A DNA stretch of 6,584 nt from JBFWQM01 sp050249455 (GTDB taxonomy: Bacteria; Pseudomonadota; Alphaproteobacteria; MPNO01; VGEU01), in NCBI GenBank assembly GCA_050249455.1, contig JBFWQM010000272.1, positions 1-6,584 on the forward strand, given 5' to 3'. The notes beneath the pieces are model-generated. The model did no database searches. It worked only from the letters and a program-made list of their open reading frames with translations, and was not told where the DNA came from. Position numbers and translations under genes: made by a program. Shown in pieces: positions 1 through 5,475 of this stretch. Position 1 is the stretch's first letter; the number at the start of each line of letters is the position of its first letter.

Positions 1-948
1 GATGCGGGCCTGCTGGACTTCCATGATCTCCTTGTCCTCGATGAAGGTCGGGTAGATCTCGTCGTACATGTCCTGCGTCGCCTGCGGGTCGTCCTGGCGG
101 TAGCCGTTGGCGGTCGACCAGAAGTAGTGGAAGGTAGTGTCGGTCTCCGGCGTCGCGCCGTGGTACAGGCGCAAATGGAAGCCGTCCTGCTCGCGGTTCT
201 CCATCGCGCCCTTGCCGACGTTCAGCGCGCCCGACCACTGCAGCACGGTGGACGGCCAGACGTATTCGAACTCCTGCCAGCGGTCGACCTTGCCGGTGAA
301 GCCGGCGCCCTTCACGTAGGTCGGCGGCGGGATGCAGTCCTTCATCCAGCGGATGAAGTGGACGCCGTTCTCCTTCTCTGTGATGTCCATTTCGGCGGCG
401 ACGTGGGTCCTCGGGTTGCCGCCGATGGTCTTGGTGTGGACGTAGCCCAGATGGGTCAGGTCCATCAGGTTGTCCATCATCAGCATGTAGTTCGACTTGA
501 TCTGGAACACCGCCTTGCGGTGCGGCCACTTGTCCGGCATGTCGTGGTACGGGTAGTCGATGATCTGGCTGGTGTCGGCCAGCGCCGGGTCGCCCATCCA
601 GATCCAGACGAACTGCTGCTTCTCGACGATGGGATAGCCGCGCACGCCGGCGCGCGGCGGGATGTTGGGCTGGCCGGGGATCACCACGCACTTGCCCGAC
701 CCGTCGAAGATCAGGCCGTGGTAGCCGCACTGCAGCCCTTCCTCGACGATCGAGCCGTGGGTCAGCGGCGCGCCGCGGTGGCAGCACCGGTCCTCGAGCG
801 CCGACGCCTTGCCCTGCGGGTCGCGGAACAGGACGATCGGCTCGTTCATGATCGTCCGGCCGAGGATGCCGTTGTCCAGCTCTTCCGACCACGCCGCCAG
901 GTACCAGGCATTGCGGACGAAGGGGACCACAGTCGAATCGAAGCTCAT
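1..948 (-). CDS. Rieske [2Fe-2S] aromatic-ring oxygenase, VanA/dicamba-monooxygenase-like (C-terminus off window)
   Basis: Terminal oxygenase of a Rieske non-heme iron system, which uses electrons from a separate reductase to hydroxylate or O-demethylate an aromatic substrate in the cytoplasm. The 316 visible codons begin with MSFDSTVVPF. The Rieske cluster ligands are C55-x-H57 and C74-x2-H77, with 16 residues between the pairs. The bridging and mononuclear iron site is N160-x2-D163-x2-H166-x4-H171. D305, in a TFIEDKEIMEVQQ segment, is the likely third iron ligand. All these residues sit six positions after their counterparts in dicamba monooxygenase as I recall it, so the fold is that single-component-oxygenase type (vanillate demethylase, phthalate dioxygenase group). 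Probably 25-45 residues are missing beyond the window edge. The start is supported by an AAGGA ribosome site 7 bases before the ATG. No reductase or ferredoxin gene is visible; it may lie beyond position 1. The substrate is not identifiable. Confidence 0.93.
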   Translation of the reverse strand, partial: MSFDSTVVPFVRNAWYLAAWSEELDNGILGRTIMNEPIVLFRDPQGKASALEDRCCHRGAPLTHGSIVEEGLQCGYHGLIFDGSGKCVVIPGQPNIPPRAGVRGYPIVEKQQFVWIWMGDPALADTSQIIDYPYHDMPDKWPHRKAVFQIKSNYMLMMDNLMDLTHLGYVHTKTIGGNPRTHVAAEMDITEKENGVHFIRWMKDCIPPPTYVKGAGFTGKVDRWQEFEYVWPSTVLQWSGALNVGKGAMENREQDGFHLRLYHGATPETDTTFHYFWSTANGYRQDDPQATQDMYDEIYPTFIEDKEIMEVQQARI

Positions 949-1011
949 GAAGGATTCCTTCCCTGCGATGGCCGCGCCGCGCGTGCGCCCGTGCCGTACT
1001 TCTTGCGGACA

Positions 1012-1040
1012 GGGTAATCGGCGGCGGCGACCGGTGACAA
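1012..1040 (-). promoter_or_regulatory. Weak candidate promoter for the Rieske oxygenase gene
   Basis: The 131-base gap before the oxygenase gene contains, on the minus strand, TTGTCA (1040-1035; five of six bases match the sigma-70 -35 consensus). It is followed after 17 bases by TTACCC (1017-1012), a poor -10. The site lies about 63 bases before the start codon. The spacing is ideal but the -10 is weak, so it may be chance. No terminator for the upstream DUF2336 gene was seen in this gap, so read-through is possible. Confidence 0.2.
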
Positions 1041-1079
1041 GGGGCAAGGAGGGGGTGCGGCGCCCGGCGGCAGGGGGAT

Positions 1080-2078
1080 TCAGCCGGCGGCGGAGGCGGC
1101 CCCGGCCGCCTTGGCGCGCTGGCGGGCTTCCTGCAGCGCCTCCCAGAAATCGTCGTGCATGGCGCTGGGGATCCGCGCCAGGCTGAGCGCCCGGGTCACC
1201 GGCGCGGCGCCTTCGTGCAGCATCAGGCTGTTGACCTTGGCCAGCGGCATCTCCGACAGCACCGAGAAGGCGGCGCTGAAGAAGGCGAGGTGGCCCTCGC
1301 GCAGGGTCGTGATGAGCAGAAGCGGCGTCAGCTTGCGGTCGTGCTTGAGCTGCTCGGCCAGCGCCAGCAGCCGGGTCTCCGGGGCTTCACGCGCCTCGCG
1401 CACGAGCTGCAGCACAGCGTCGGCCTCGGCCTCGGCGACCACCGGCTCGGTGAAATCGACCAGGTTGTATGCCTGGGCCAACTTGTCGCGCGCGGCGGCC
1501 GACACGCGCAGGCACAGCACCGCGGCCACGTCGGCGGCCAGGTCGTCGCGGTCGGCCATCTTCTCGATCACCCACGGCGAATCGGTGAAGCGCTCGATCA
1601 GCAGATGGCACACGGGCGACGAAAGCGGCGTCGCGGCGTTGCCGATCAGGGTCTCGGCGACGACGGTGTCGTGCCCCTCGGCCAGCGCGCGCGCCAGCCC
1701 TTCGCTCATCGACGTGCGGCGGGCCACCGCGATGCGCGCGCCGCGCGAGATGGTCAGCACGAGCTGCTGCCAATCGCCCTCGGAAAAGACCTCGGTGGCT
1801 TCCAGGAACGGGCAGGCCACCGAATCGACGTCGTGGGCGATCTTCAGCGCGATGTCGCGCGGCAGGAAGCGCGCGTGGCGGACCGCCTCCGACAGGGCGC
1901 GACGCACCCGCTCGATCGCATCGGCCACCAGCGCGCGCGCCAGCGCCTCCGCGGCGAGCCGCTCGGCCTCGGGCAGGCCTTCGCGGCACAGCCGGTCGCC
2001 GACTCTGCCGGCAATCTCGATCCGGTCGTCGTCGCTCTTGGCGTCGAGGAAGTGGCTGAACTGGACCTGTGCGCCCAT
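1080..2078 (-). CDS. DUF2336 domain-containing protein
   Basis: A 332-residue, mostly alpha-helical soluble protein with no signal peptide or membrane segment. The layout matches DUF2336 proteins, which occur mostly in alphaproteobacteria and have no settled biochemical function. Helical, HEAT-like segments run through the middle: residues about 40-95 (ALARALVADAIERVRRALSEAV), 130-190 with the NAATPLSSPVCHLLIERF stretch, and 225-300. The last 20 residues are Ala/Lys/Arg-rich and probably disordered. The start is well bounded: an in-frame TAG lies 12 bases before the ATG, and no other ATG lies between. There is no clear Shine-Dalgarno, only GC-rich sequence, so a start further inside is not excluded. 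The gene stands alone, 127 bases after the SRPBCC gene and 131 before the oxygenase gene, with a CtrA-like sequence about 52 bases upstream. The family call is by recognition of the overall pattern. The role is unknown. Confidence 0.82.
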   Translation of the reverse strand: MGAQVQFSHFLDAKSDDDRIEIAGRVGDRLCREGLPEAERLAAEALARALVADAIERVRRALSEAVRHARFLPRDIALKIAHDVDSVACPFLEATEVFSEGDWQQLVLTISRGARIAVARRTSMSEGLARALAEGHDTVVAETLIGNAATPLSSPVCHLLIERFTDSPWVIEKMADRDDLAADVAAVLCLRVSAAARDKLAQAYNLVDFTEPVVAEAEADAVLQLVREAREAPETRLLALAEQLKHDRKLTPLLLITTLREGHLAFFSAAFSVLSEMPLAKVNSLMLHEGAAPVTRALSLARIPSAMHDDFWEALQEARQRAKAAGAASAAG

Positions 2079-2130
2079 GGTGCCCGGCTATGGGTTGCCA
2101 ATGGCTCCGGCACAGCTTGCCAGCGCCCCG

Positions 2131-2145
2131 TTCACCAATGGTTAA
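2131..2145 (-). promoter_or_regulatory. Candidate CtrA-like site upstream of the DUF2336 gene
   Basis: The minus strand reads TTAACCATTGGTGAA. It contains the TTAACCAT half-site described for the cell-cycle regulator CtrA in Caulobacter, and resembles the full TTAA-N7-TTAA box with one mismatch in the second half (TGAA). It is also an imperfect 7-1-7 inverted repeat with one mismatch. It lies 52 bases before the start codon, a reasonable promoter position, and is a small AT-rich island in GC-rich sequence. It could equally be another regulator's operator or chance. Confidence 0.35.
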
Positions 2146-2205
2146 TGCGCTCTAGCCGGCCGCCCGGCCGTCCGCGGCGAAACGTCCCGGCGGCGGCGCG
2201 GCGGG

Positions 2206-2757
2206 TCAGCGCGCCGGCGCCGGCCCCTCGACCAGGCGCTTCAGGTTGGCGAGCCCGGCCTCGAAATCGCCGCCGACCATGCCATCCATGTCCATGAACA
2301 GGTGGGCGATCTTGGCCACGAACGGCACCGGCCCGTGCATCGCCCAGGTCACCTCCGTGGCGTCGCCGTTCGCGGCGAAGGTGAACGCGACCGTGTTCTG
2401 CGCGGGGAACGGCCGCGTGAAGCGGAGGTCCATCGCGACCTTGGACGGCGGCGTGGATTCGGTGATCTCCATCCGGCCGGCCCCGACCTCGGCGTTGCCC
2501 TCCCAGGCATAGGCGGCGCCCTTGCCGCTCGCCGGGCCCTCGTAGACGCGCTTCATGGCCGGGTCGCGCTTGTCGTAGGGCGACCACTCGCCGAACCGGC
2601 GCAGGTCGTTGACCAGCGGGAAGATCGCTTCGGGCGGCGCCTTCACCGCGGCGCTGCGGGCCACTGTGAAGGTATCCGGCACGGTCGTGGCGGCGATCAG
2701 CACGCCGGCGATAGCGACCGCGACCACGCCGCCGACGATGGCAAGTATTCTCAGCAT
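2206..2757 (-). CDS. SRPBCC family (polyketide cyclase/START-like) protein with N-terminal membrane anchor
   Basis: A 183-residue protein. Residues 3-24 (LRILAIVGGVVAVAIAGVLI) form one hydrophobic segment, an uncleaved anchor or signal-like helix. Residues about 30-178 form an SRPBCC helix-grip domain, a fold that makes a deep hydrophobic pocket for ligands. Visible family features are the strand TFTVARSAAVKAPPEAIFPLV, the helix-to-strand turn FGEWSPYDKRDP (W58), the central GKGAAYAWEGN and GAGRMEI strands, and the C-terminal helix MVGGDFEAGLANLKRLVE that closes the pocket. The ligand is unknown. The start at 2757 was chosen because it begins right at the hydrophobic segment and has GGGGA 7 bases upstream. 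A GTG at 2910 in the same frame would add 51 arginine-rich residues with no family character. The gene follows the ECF42 sigma-factor gene on the same strand after 174 bases and may be part of its regulon. That link is inference. Confidence 0.85.
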   Translation of the reverse strand: MLRILAIVGGVVAVAIAGVLIAATTVPDTFTVARSAAVKAPPEAIFPLVNDLRRFGEWSPYDKRDPAMKRVYEGPASGKGAAYAWEGNAEVGAGRMEITESTPPSKVAMDLRFTRPFPAQNTVAFTFAANGDATEVTWAMHGPVPFVAKIAHLFMDMDGMVGGDFEAGLANLKRLVEGPAPAR

Positions 2758-2878
2758 AGCCAGTTCCCCGTCCCTTCTGGTTTCGCGGCGCCCGCTGCGG
2801 GGCGCTTCAAGCCTCGGCGCCGCCCTCGATACAGGACGCCGCCGATTCGCGCTCAGCCGCAAAGACTGGGCGTCCCCC

Positions 2879-2900
2879 GGAGGACGGCCGGACGGCCTCC
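2879..2900. repeat. 22-base imperfect palindrome between sigma factor and SRPBCC genes
   Basis: The 22-base segment is an inverted repeat with GGAGG and CCTCC ends; 18 of 22 positions match its own reverse complement. It also contains the octamer GGACGGCC twice in tandem (2882-2889 and 2890-2897). It starts 32 bases after the sigma-factor stop codon on the minus strand. No T-run follows, so it is not a standard terminator. It could be a transcript-end hairpin or an operator. Confidence 0.3.
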
Positions 2901-2931
2901 TTTCCGACACCGCATCGACAATTTCTGCCGT

Positions 2932-4188
2932 TCAATCCGCCGGCCGGCCGTCGCGCGCCAGCCGGTCCAGGTGCATGCGGATATGCGCCGCCTCGGCCGG
3001 CGTGCCGGCGAGCGCGATGGCGCGGTCGAAGGCGACCCGCGCCTCGGCGCCGCGGCCGAGCTGCATCAAGAGCGCGCCTCTCAGCCCGTGGAAGTGGAAA
3101 TAGCCGTCCAGCCGCCTTGCCAGCGGCTCGATCATCGCGAGGGCCGCTTCCGGGCCGCGCCGTTTCGAGACGGCGACCGCGCGATTGAGCGTGACGACCG
3201 GCGACGGCTGGATGTGCTCCAGCGTGGCGTAGAGGAGGTCGATCTGCTCCCAGTCGGTGTCCTCGGGCCGGGCGGCGCGGGCGTGCAGCGCGGCGATCGC
3301 GGCCTGGATCTGGTAGGGGCCGGGCTGGCCGTGGCGCATCGCCTTGTCGAGCAGGGCGAGCCCTTCCTCGATCATGCCGCGATCCCACTTGCCCCGGTCC
3401 TGGTCGTCCAGCAGCACGACGGCGCCGTCCGCGCCGAACCGCGCCGCGGCGCGGGCGTGCTGCAGCAGCATCAGCGCGGCCAGCCCCATCGCCTCCGGCT
3501 CGCCCGGGAACAGCCGCAGCAGCAGCCGCGCCAGGCGTATCGCCTCGTCGCACAGCGGCGCGCGCGCCGGCGCGGTGTCGGCGGCGGCCGAATAGCCCTC
3601 GTTGAAGACCAGGTAGACCATGGCGGCAACCGCGGCCAGCCGGTCGGCCCGCTCGGCCGGGCCTGGCGACTCGAACGCGACGCCGGCGGCGCCGATGCGC
3701 GCCTTGGCGCGGGTGATGCGCTGCTCCATCGCCGCCTCGGACACCACGAAGGCGCGGGCGATCTGGCGCACAGACAGGCCGGAGACGATGCGCAGCGCCA
3801 GCGCGATCTGCTGCGTCGCCGGCAGGTCGGGGTGGCAGCACACGAACAGCAGCCGCAGGATGTCGTCGCGGTAGTGCGACCCGTCCAGCCGCTCGGCCAT
3901 CGCCGCCTCGGCGTCGTCGAGGTCGGAGATCGCCTCCTCGTCGGGCAGCCCGGTCAGCCGCTTCTGCCGGCGGGCGGAGTCGAGCGCGGCGTTGCGCCCG
4001 ACCAGGATCAGCCACGCCGCCGGGTCGCGCGGCGGCCCGTTCTTCGGCCAGTTCCGCAGCGCCCGCAGGCACGCCTCCTGGAACGCCTCCTCCGCCGTGT
4101 CGAGATCGCGGAAATAGCGCAGCAGCGCCCCCACCGCCTGCGGCCGGGCGGCGGTCAGCGCCGTGTCGATCCAGGCCAGGTCGGTCAT
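2932..4188 (-). CDS. ECF42-type RNA polymerase sigma factor with C-terminal DUF6596/TPR extension
   Basis: A 418-residue extracytoplasmic-function sigma factor, which directs RNA polymerase to a specific promoter set. Region sigma-2 spans about 9-77 (RDLDTAEEAFQEACLRALRNWP, then AAWLILVGRNAALDSARRQ). Sigma-4 spans about 108-165, with LRLLFVCCHPDLP and a helix-turn-helix (LSVRQIARAFVVSEAAMEQRITRAKARI). From about 182 comes the DUF6596 segment (RLAAVAAMVYLVFNEGYSA), then helical TPR-like repeats to about 410 (VVTLNRAVAVSKRRGPEAALAMIEPL; AEARVAFDRAIALAGTPAEAAHIRMHLDRL). A long TPR extension in place of an anti-sigma factor is the mark of group ECF42, where the extension is thought to control activity. 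The ATG at 4188 is the only candidate before an in-frame TAA about 40 bases upstream; its Shine-Dalgarno is weak. ECF42 genes usually sit beside DGPF/YCII-type genes; none is present here, and the downstream neighbour is an SRPBCC protein. Confidence 0.93.
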   Translation of the reverse strand: MTDLAWIDTALTAARPQAVGALLRYFRDLDTAEEAFQEACLRALRNWPKNGPPRDPAAWLILVGRNAALDSARRQKRLTGLPDEEAISDLDDAEAAMAERLDGSHYRDDILRLLFVCCHPDLPATQQIALALRIVSGLSVRQIARAFVVSEAAMEQRITRAKARIGAAGVAFESPGPAERADRLAAVAAMVYLVFNEGYSAAADTAPARAPLCDEAIRLARLLLRLFPGEPEAMGLAALMLLQHARAAARFGADGAVVLLDDQDRGKWDRGMIEEGLALLDKAMRHGQPGPYQIQAAIAALHARAARPEDTDWEQIDLLYATLEHIQPSPVVTLNRAVAVSKRRGPEAALAMIEPLARRLDGYFHFHGLRGALLMQLGRGAEARVAFDRAIALAGTPAEAAHIRMHLDRLARDGRPAD

Positions 4189-4216
4189 GTCGGGACGGCG
4201 GTATGGGGCATCGGGT

Positions 4217-4237
4217 CCTCGGTGGCTTTACCGAAGG
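4217..4237 (-). other. Small hairpin in the sigma-factor leader
   Basis: On the minus strand, CCTTCGGT and ACCGAGG pair over 7 bp with one bulged T and a 6-base loop (AAAGCC), ending 29 bases before the sigma-factor ATG. It could affect translation of the leader, but such hairpins are frequent in DNA this GC-rich. Confidence 0.2.
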
Positions 4238-4277
4238 ACGCACGGGGACGCCGCTTGCCGACATCTCGCTGTCGCGA

Positions 4278-4373
4278 GGCCCCCTCCCCCCAACCCCCTC
4301 CCGCGAGGGGAGGGGGAGCAGGACCGGAAGCCCCATCCCCTTGCGGGAAGGGACTGTAGGAGAGGGGACTACA
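4278..4373. repeat. Intergenic C-rich/G-rich inverted repeat element
   Basis: A block of alternating C-rich and G-rich tracts fills much of the 245-base gap between the GST and sigma-factor genes. Its core is a perfect 9-bp stem: CCCCCTCCC at 4294-4302 and GGGAGGGGG at 4308-4316, with a 5-base loop. A second, weaker hairpin follows (TCCCCTT 4336-4342 with AAGGGA 4348-4353). The outer tracts (CCCCTCC 4281-4287 and GGAGAGGGG 4359-4367) are loosely complementary. This composition is typical of a dispersed intergenic repeat seen in many GC-rich proteobacteria, often mis-translated as PPPNPLPRGEGE-like peptides. The ends are approximate. It lies in the sigma-factor leader region and may act as a transcript hairpin. 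Copy number cannot be seen from one window. Confidence 0.75.
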
Positions 4374-4381
4374 GACAGCGA

Positions 4382-4402
4382 GCATCGCCCGGCAAGCGAT
4401 GC
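4382..4402 (-). terminator. Perfect 7-bp hairpin after the GST gene
   Basis: GCATCGC and GCGATGC form a perfect 7-bp stem with a 7-base loop, 31 bases past the GST stop codon. It is not followed by a T-run on the minus strand, so it is not a textbook intrinsic terminator. It may stabilise the 3' end of the GST transcript or work with the adjacent C/G-rich repeat. Confidence 0.35.
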
Positions 4403-4433
4403 GCAGGTCTTGATGAAACGCCCGGACGCGCCC

Positions 4434-5078
4434 TTACGCCGCCTTGGCGAAGCTCGCCAGGGTCTCCTTCTCGAACGAGAGCACCTTCTGGAAGCTCGGG
4501 CGGGCCTGCATGCGCTCGTAATGGGCGACGCAGTTCTTGTAGGCGCTGACGTCCAGCTTGAACTGCTGGGCGCGGCGGAACGTCCAGAAGAAGTGGGCGT
4601 CCGGCGCGGTGAAGTGGCTGAAGAAGAAGTCCTTGCCGGCCAGCAGGTCGTCGGCGATGCGGAAGTTCTCGTGCAGGTTGTCGCTCGCCGCCTTGACCAC
4701 CGCCTCGGCGCTGCCCGGCGCGTCGCATACCTTGGCGGGGTTGTTGATGCGGGTCAGGAACGGATGGATGCCCGAGGAGCACCACGACATCAGCGACACC
4801 GCCTGCAAGTACTCCCACGGGTCGGACGGCAGGATGCGCGCCTGCGGGAAGGTCTGGTGCACCCACTGGTGCATCGCGACGTTCTCGGTCAGCGTCCTGC
4901 CGTCGATCACCAGCACCGGCACCTTGTGCTTGGGGTTGAGCTTCAGGTAGTCGGGCGCCATCTGCTGGCCCTTGCCGAGGTTGACCGTGCGCACCTCGAA
5001 GTCCGCGCCCGCCTCCGTCAAGGTGACGTACGGCACCAGCGAGCAGGCGATCGGGCCGTAGTACAGGATGATGTTCAT
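4434..5078 (-). CDS. Glutathione S-transferase, Beta-class-like
   Basis: A 214-residue cytosolic glutathione S-transferase that conjugates or reduces substrates with glutathione. The N-terminal thioredoxin-like domain (about 1-78) carries LYYGPIACSLVPYV, in which C12 and S13 align with the catalytic Cys10 region of bacterial Beta-class enzymes (pattern LYYTPGSCSL). The cis-proline loop is KVPVL (P54). The glutathione-binding turn is LTENVAM (E65, N66), where many relatives have Glu-Ser or Glu-Gly. The all-helical C-terminal domain spans about 87-210 (WEYLQAVSLMSW, then FFFSHFTAPDAHFFWTFRRAQQF, which would line the substrate pocket). The length is normal. The start at 5078 sits exactly at the first beta strand, with GGGAGG 6 bases upstream. 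An ATG at 5144 in frame would add 22 residues without family character. The gene appears to stand alone between two repeat-bearing gaps. The substrate is unknown; detoxification or aromatic catabolism are both possible. Confidence 0.93.
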   Translation of the reverse strand: MNIILYYGPIACSLVPYVTLTEAGADFEVRTVNLGKGQQMAPDYLKLNPKHKVPVLVIDGRTLTENVAMHQWVHQTFPQARILPSDPWEYLQAVSLMSWCSSGIHPFLTRINNPAKVCDAPGSAEAVVKAASDNLHENFRIADDLLAGKDFFFSHFTAPDAHFFWTFRRAQQFKLDVSAYKNCVAHYERMQARPSFQKVLSFEKETLASFAKAA

Positions 5079-5143
5079 GGAGTCCCTCCCAGGGTGGTTT
5101 GGTGCTGCAGAGTCGCACCGGACCAGTTTTGATTGAGCACACA

Positions 5144-5172
5144 ATATTAGGCGGGTGCACGACGCCCGGCCA
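5144..5172 (-). promoter_or_regulatory. Candidate promoter for the GST gene
   Basis: The minus strand has TAATAT at 5149-5144 (five of six to the -10 consensus) inside a conspicuous AT-rich patch (about 5121-5149). A poor -35 (TGGCCG, 5172-5167, three of six) lies 17 bases upstream. This would give a leader of about 60 bases ahead of the GST ribosome site. The local base composition supports a promoter better than the -35 does. Confidence 0.35.
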
Positions 5173-5225
5173 GGGCCACTGCGGTCCGATGAACCGCCAA
5201 GGCGTCCCGCTTCTTAAAAGTAATG

Positions 5226-5335
5226 GTCATACGCGGGCTCGACCCGCGTATCCAGCACCGCGGCATTGCCGCGCAGAAGAGTCTCTTGCGCGCTGACCGC
5301 GCGCGCTGGATGCGCGGGTCGAGCCCGCGCATGAC
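5226..5335. repeat. Composite palindromic intergenic repeat (REP/BIME-like), 31-base arms
   Basis: Two 31-base arms in inverted orientation, 5226-5256 and 5305-5335, match at 29 of 31 positions. Each arm is itself a hairpin: in the left, ACGCGGG pairs with CCCGCGT across a CTCGA loop; in the right, TGCGCGGG pairs with CCCGCGCA across TCGAG. The 48-base centre holds two more small stems: CGCGGC/GCCGCG at 5259-5264 and 5268-5273, and GCGCG/CGCGC at 5288-5292 and 5298-5302. This is the type of intergenic element whose translation yields spurious 'RGLDPRIQ' peptides in alphaproteobacterial annotations, and both arms do so here. It sits between the molybdoenzyme and GST genes, where it could act as a transcript-end barrier. 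No transposase is nearby. Confidence 0.85.
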
Positions 5336-5415
5336 TCCTGTTCTTCATGGTGGGCCAGGACGGCCGCAGTTGAACCGGATAGCCGCTGGTGAGACCGCGC
5401 ATCCCGCCGTCGTGG

Positions 5416-5464
5416 AAAAAACCTGCAATTAAGGCCCGGCAAACGGCCGCGCGCGCTTGCGGCC
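5416..5464 (-). terminator. Possible terminator after the molybdoenzyme gene
   Basis: Starting 12 bases past the stop codon, GGCCGC and GCGGCC (plus-strand 5445-5450 and 5459-5464) form a 6-bp stem with an 8-base loop. A run of six T on the minus strand (5421-5416) lies 23 bases further on. The stem and T-run are too far apart for a standard intrinsic terminator. The stretch is a plausible but weak 3'-end signal. Confidence 0.3.
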
Positions 5465-5475
5465 ACCGTGGCGAT

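Noticed and set aside
127..1017. A 296-codon plus-strand open frame
   Set aside because: It is antisense to the Rieske oxygenase, whose complete metal-ligand set shows which strand codes.
1111..2297. Long plus-strand open frames (344 and 380 codons) opposite the DUF2336 gene
   Set aside because: Ser/Arg- or Arg/Gln-rich translations with no recognisable domains. The opposite strand has a coherent helical protein with a well-bounded start.
2758..2910. N-terminal extension of the SRPBCC protein from a GTG at 2910
   Set aside because: The extra 51 residues are Arg/Pro-rich, push the hydrophobic anchor to the interior, and match nothing. The ATG at 2757 has a ribosome site and family-typical length.
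2807..4336. A 509-codon minus-strand frame overlapping the sigma factor
   Set aside because: Arg/Ala/Gly-rich shadow frame of the sigma-factor gene, and its start lies inside the intergenic repeat.
2302..4359. A 685-codon open frame on the plus strand
   Set aside because: It runs antisense across the sigma-factor and SRPBCC genes and translates to Arg/Gly/His/Gln-rich low-complexity protein with no family pattern. Long antisense frames are expected in GC-rich genes.
4163..4549. Small frames with PPPNPLPRGEGE-like peptides
   Set aside because: They arise from translating the C/G-rich repeat and the antisense of flanking genes.
5079..5144. N-terminal extension of the GST from an ATG at 5144
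   Set aside because: It would put 22 unrelated residues before the first beta strand. The ATG at 5078 has a strong Shine-Dalgarno at good spacing.
5147..5466. Several small open frames giving peptides such as MRGLDPRIQ and RGLDPRIQH
   Set aside because: They are translations of the palindromic repeat on both strands, a known annotation artefact, with no independent ribosome site or conserved protein.
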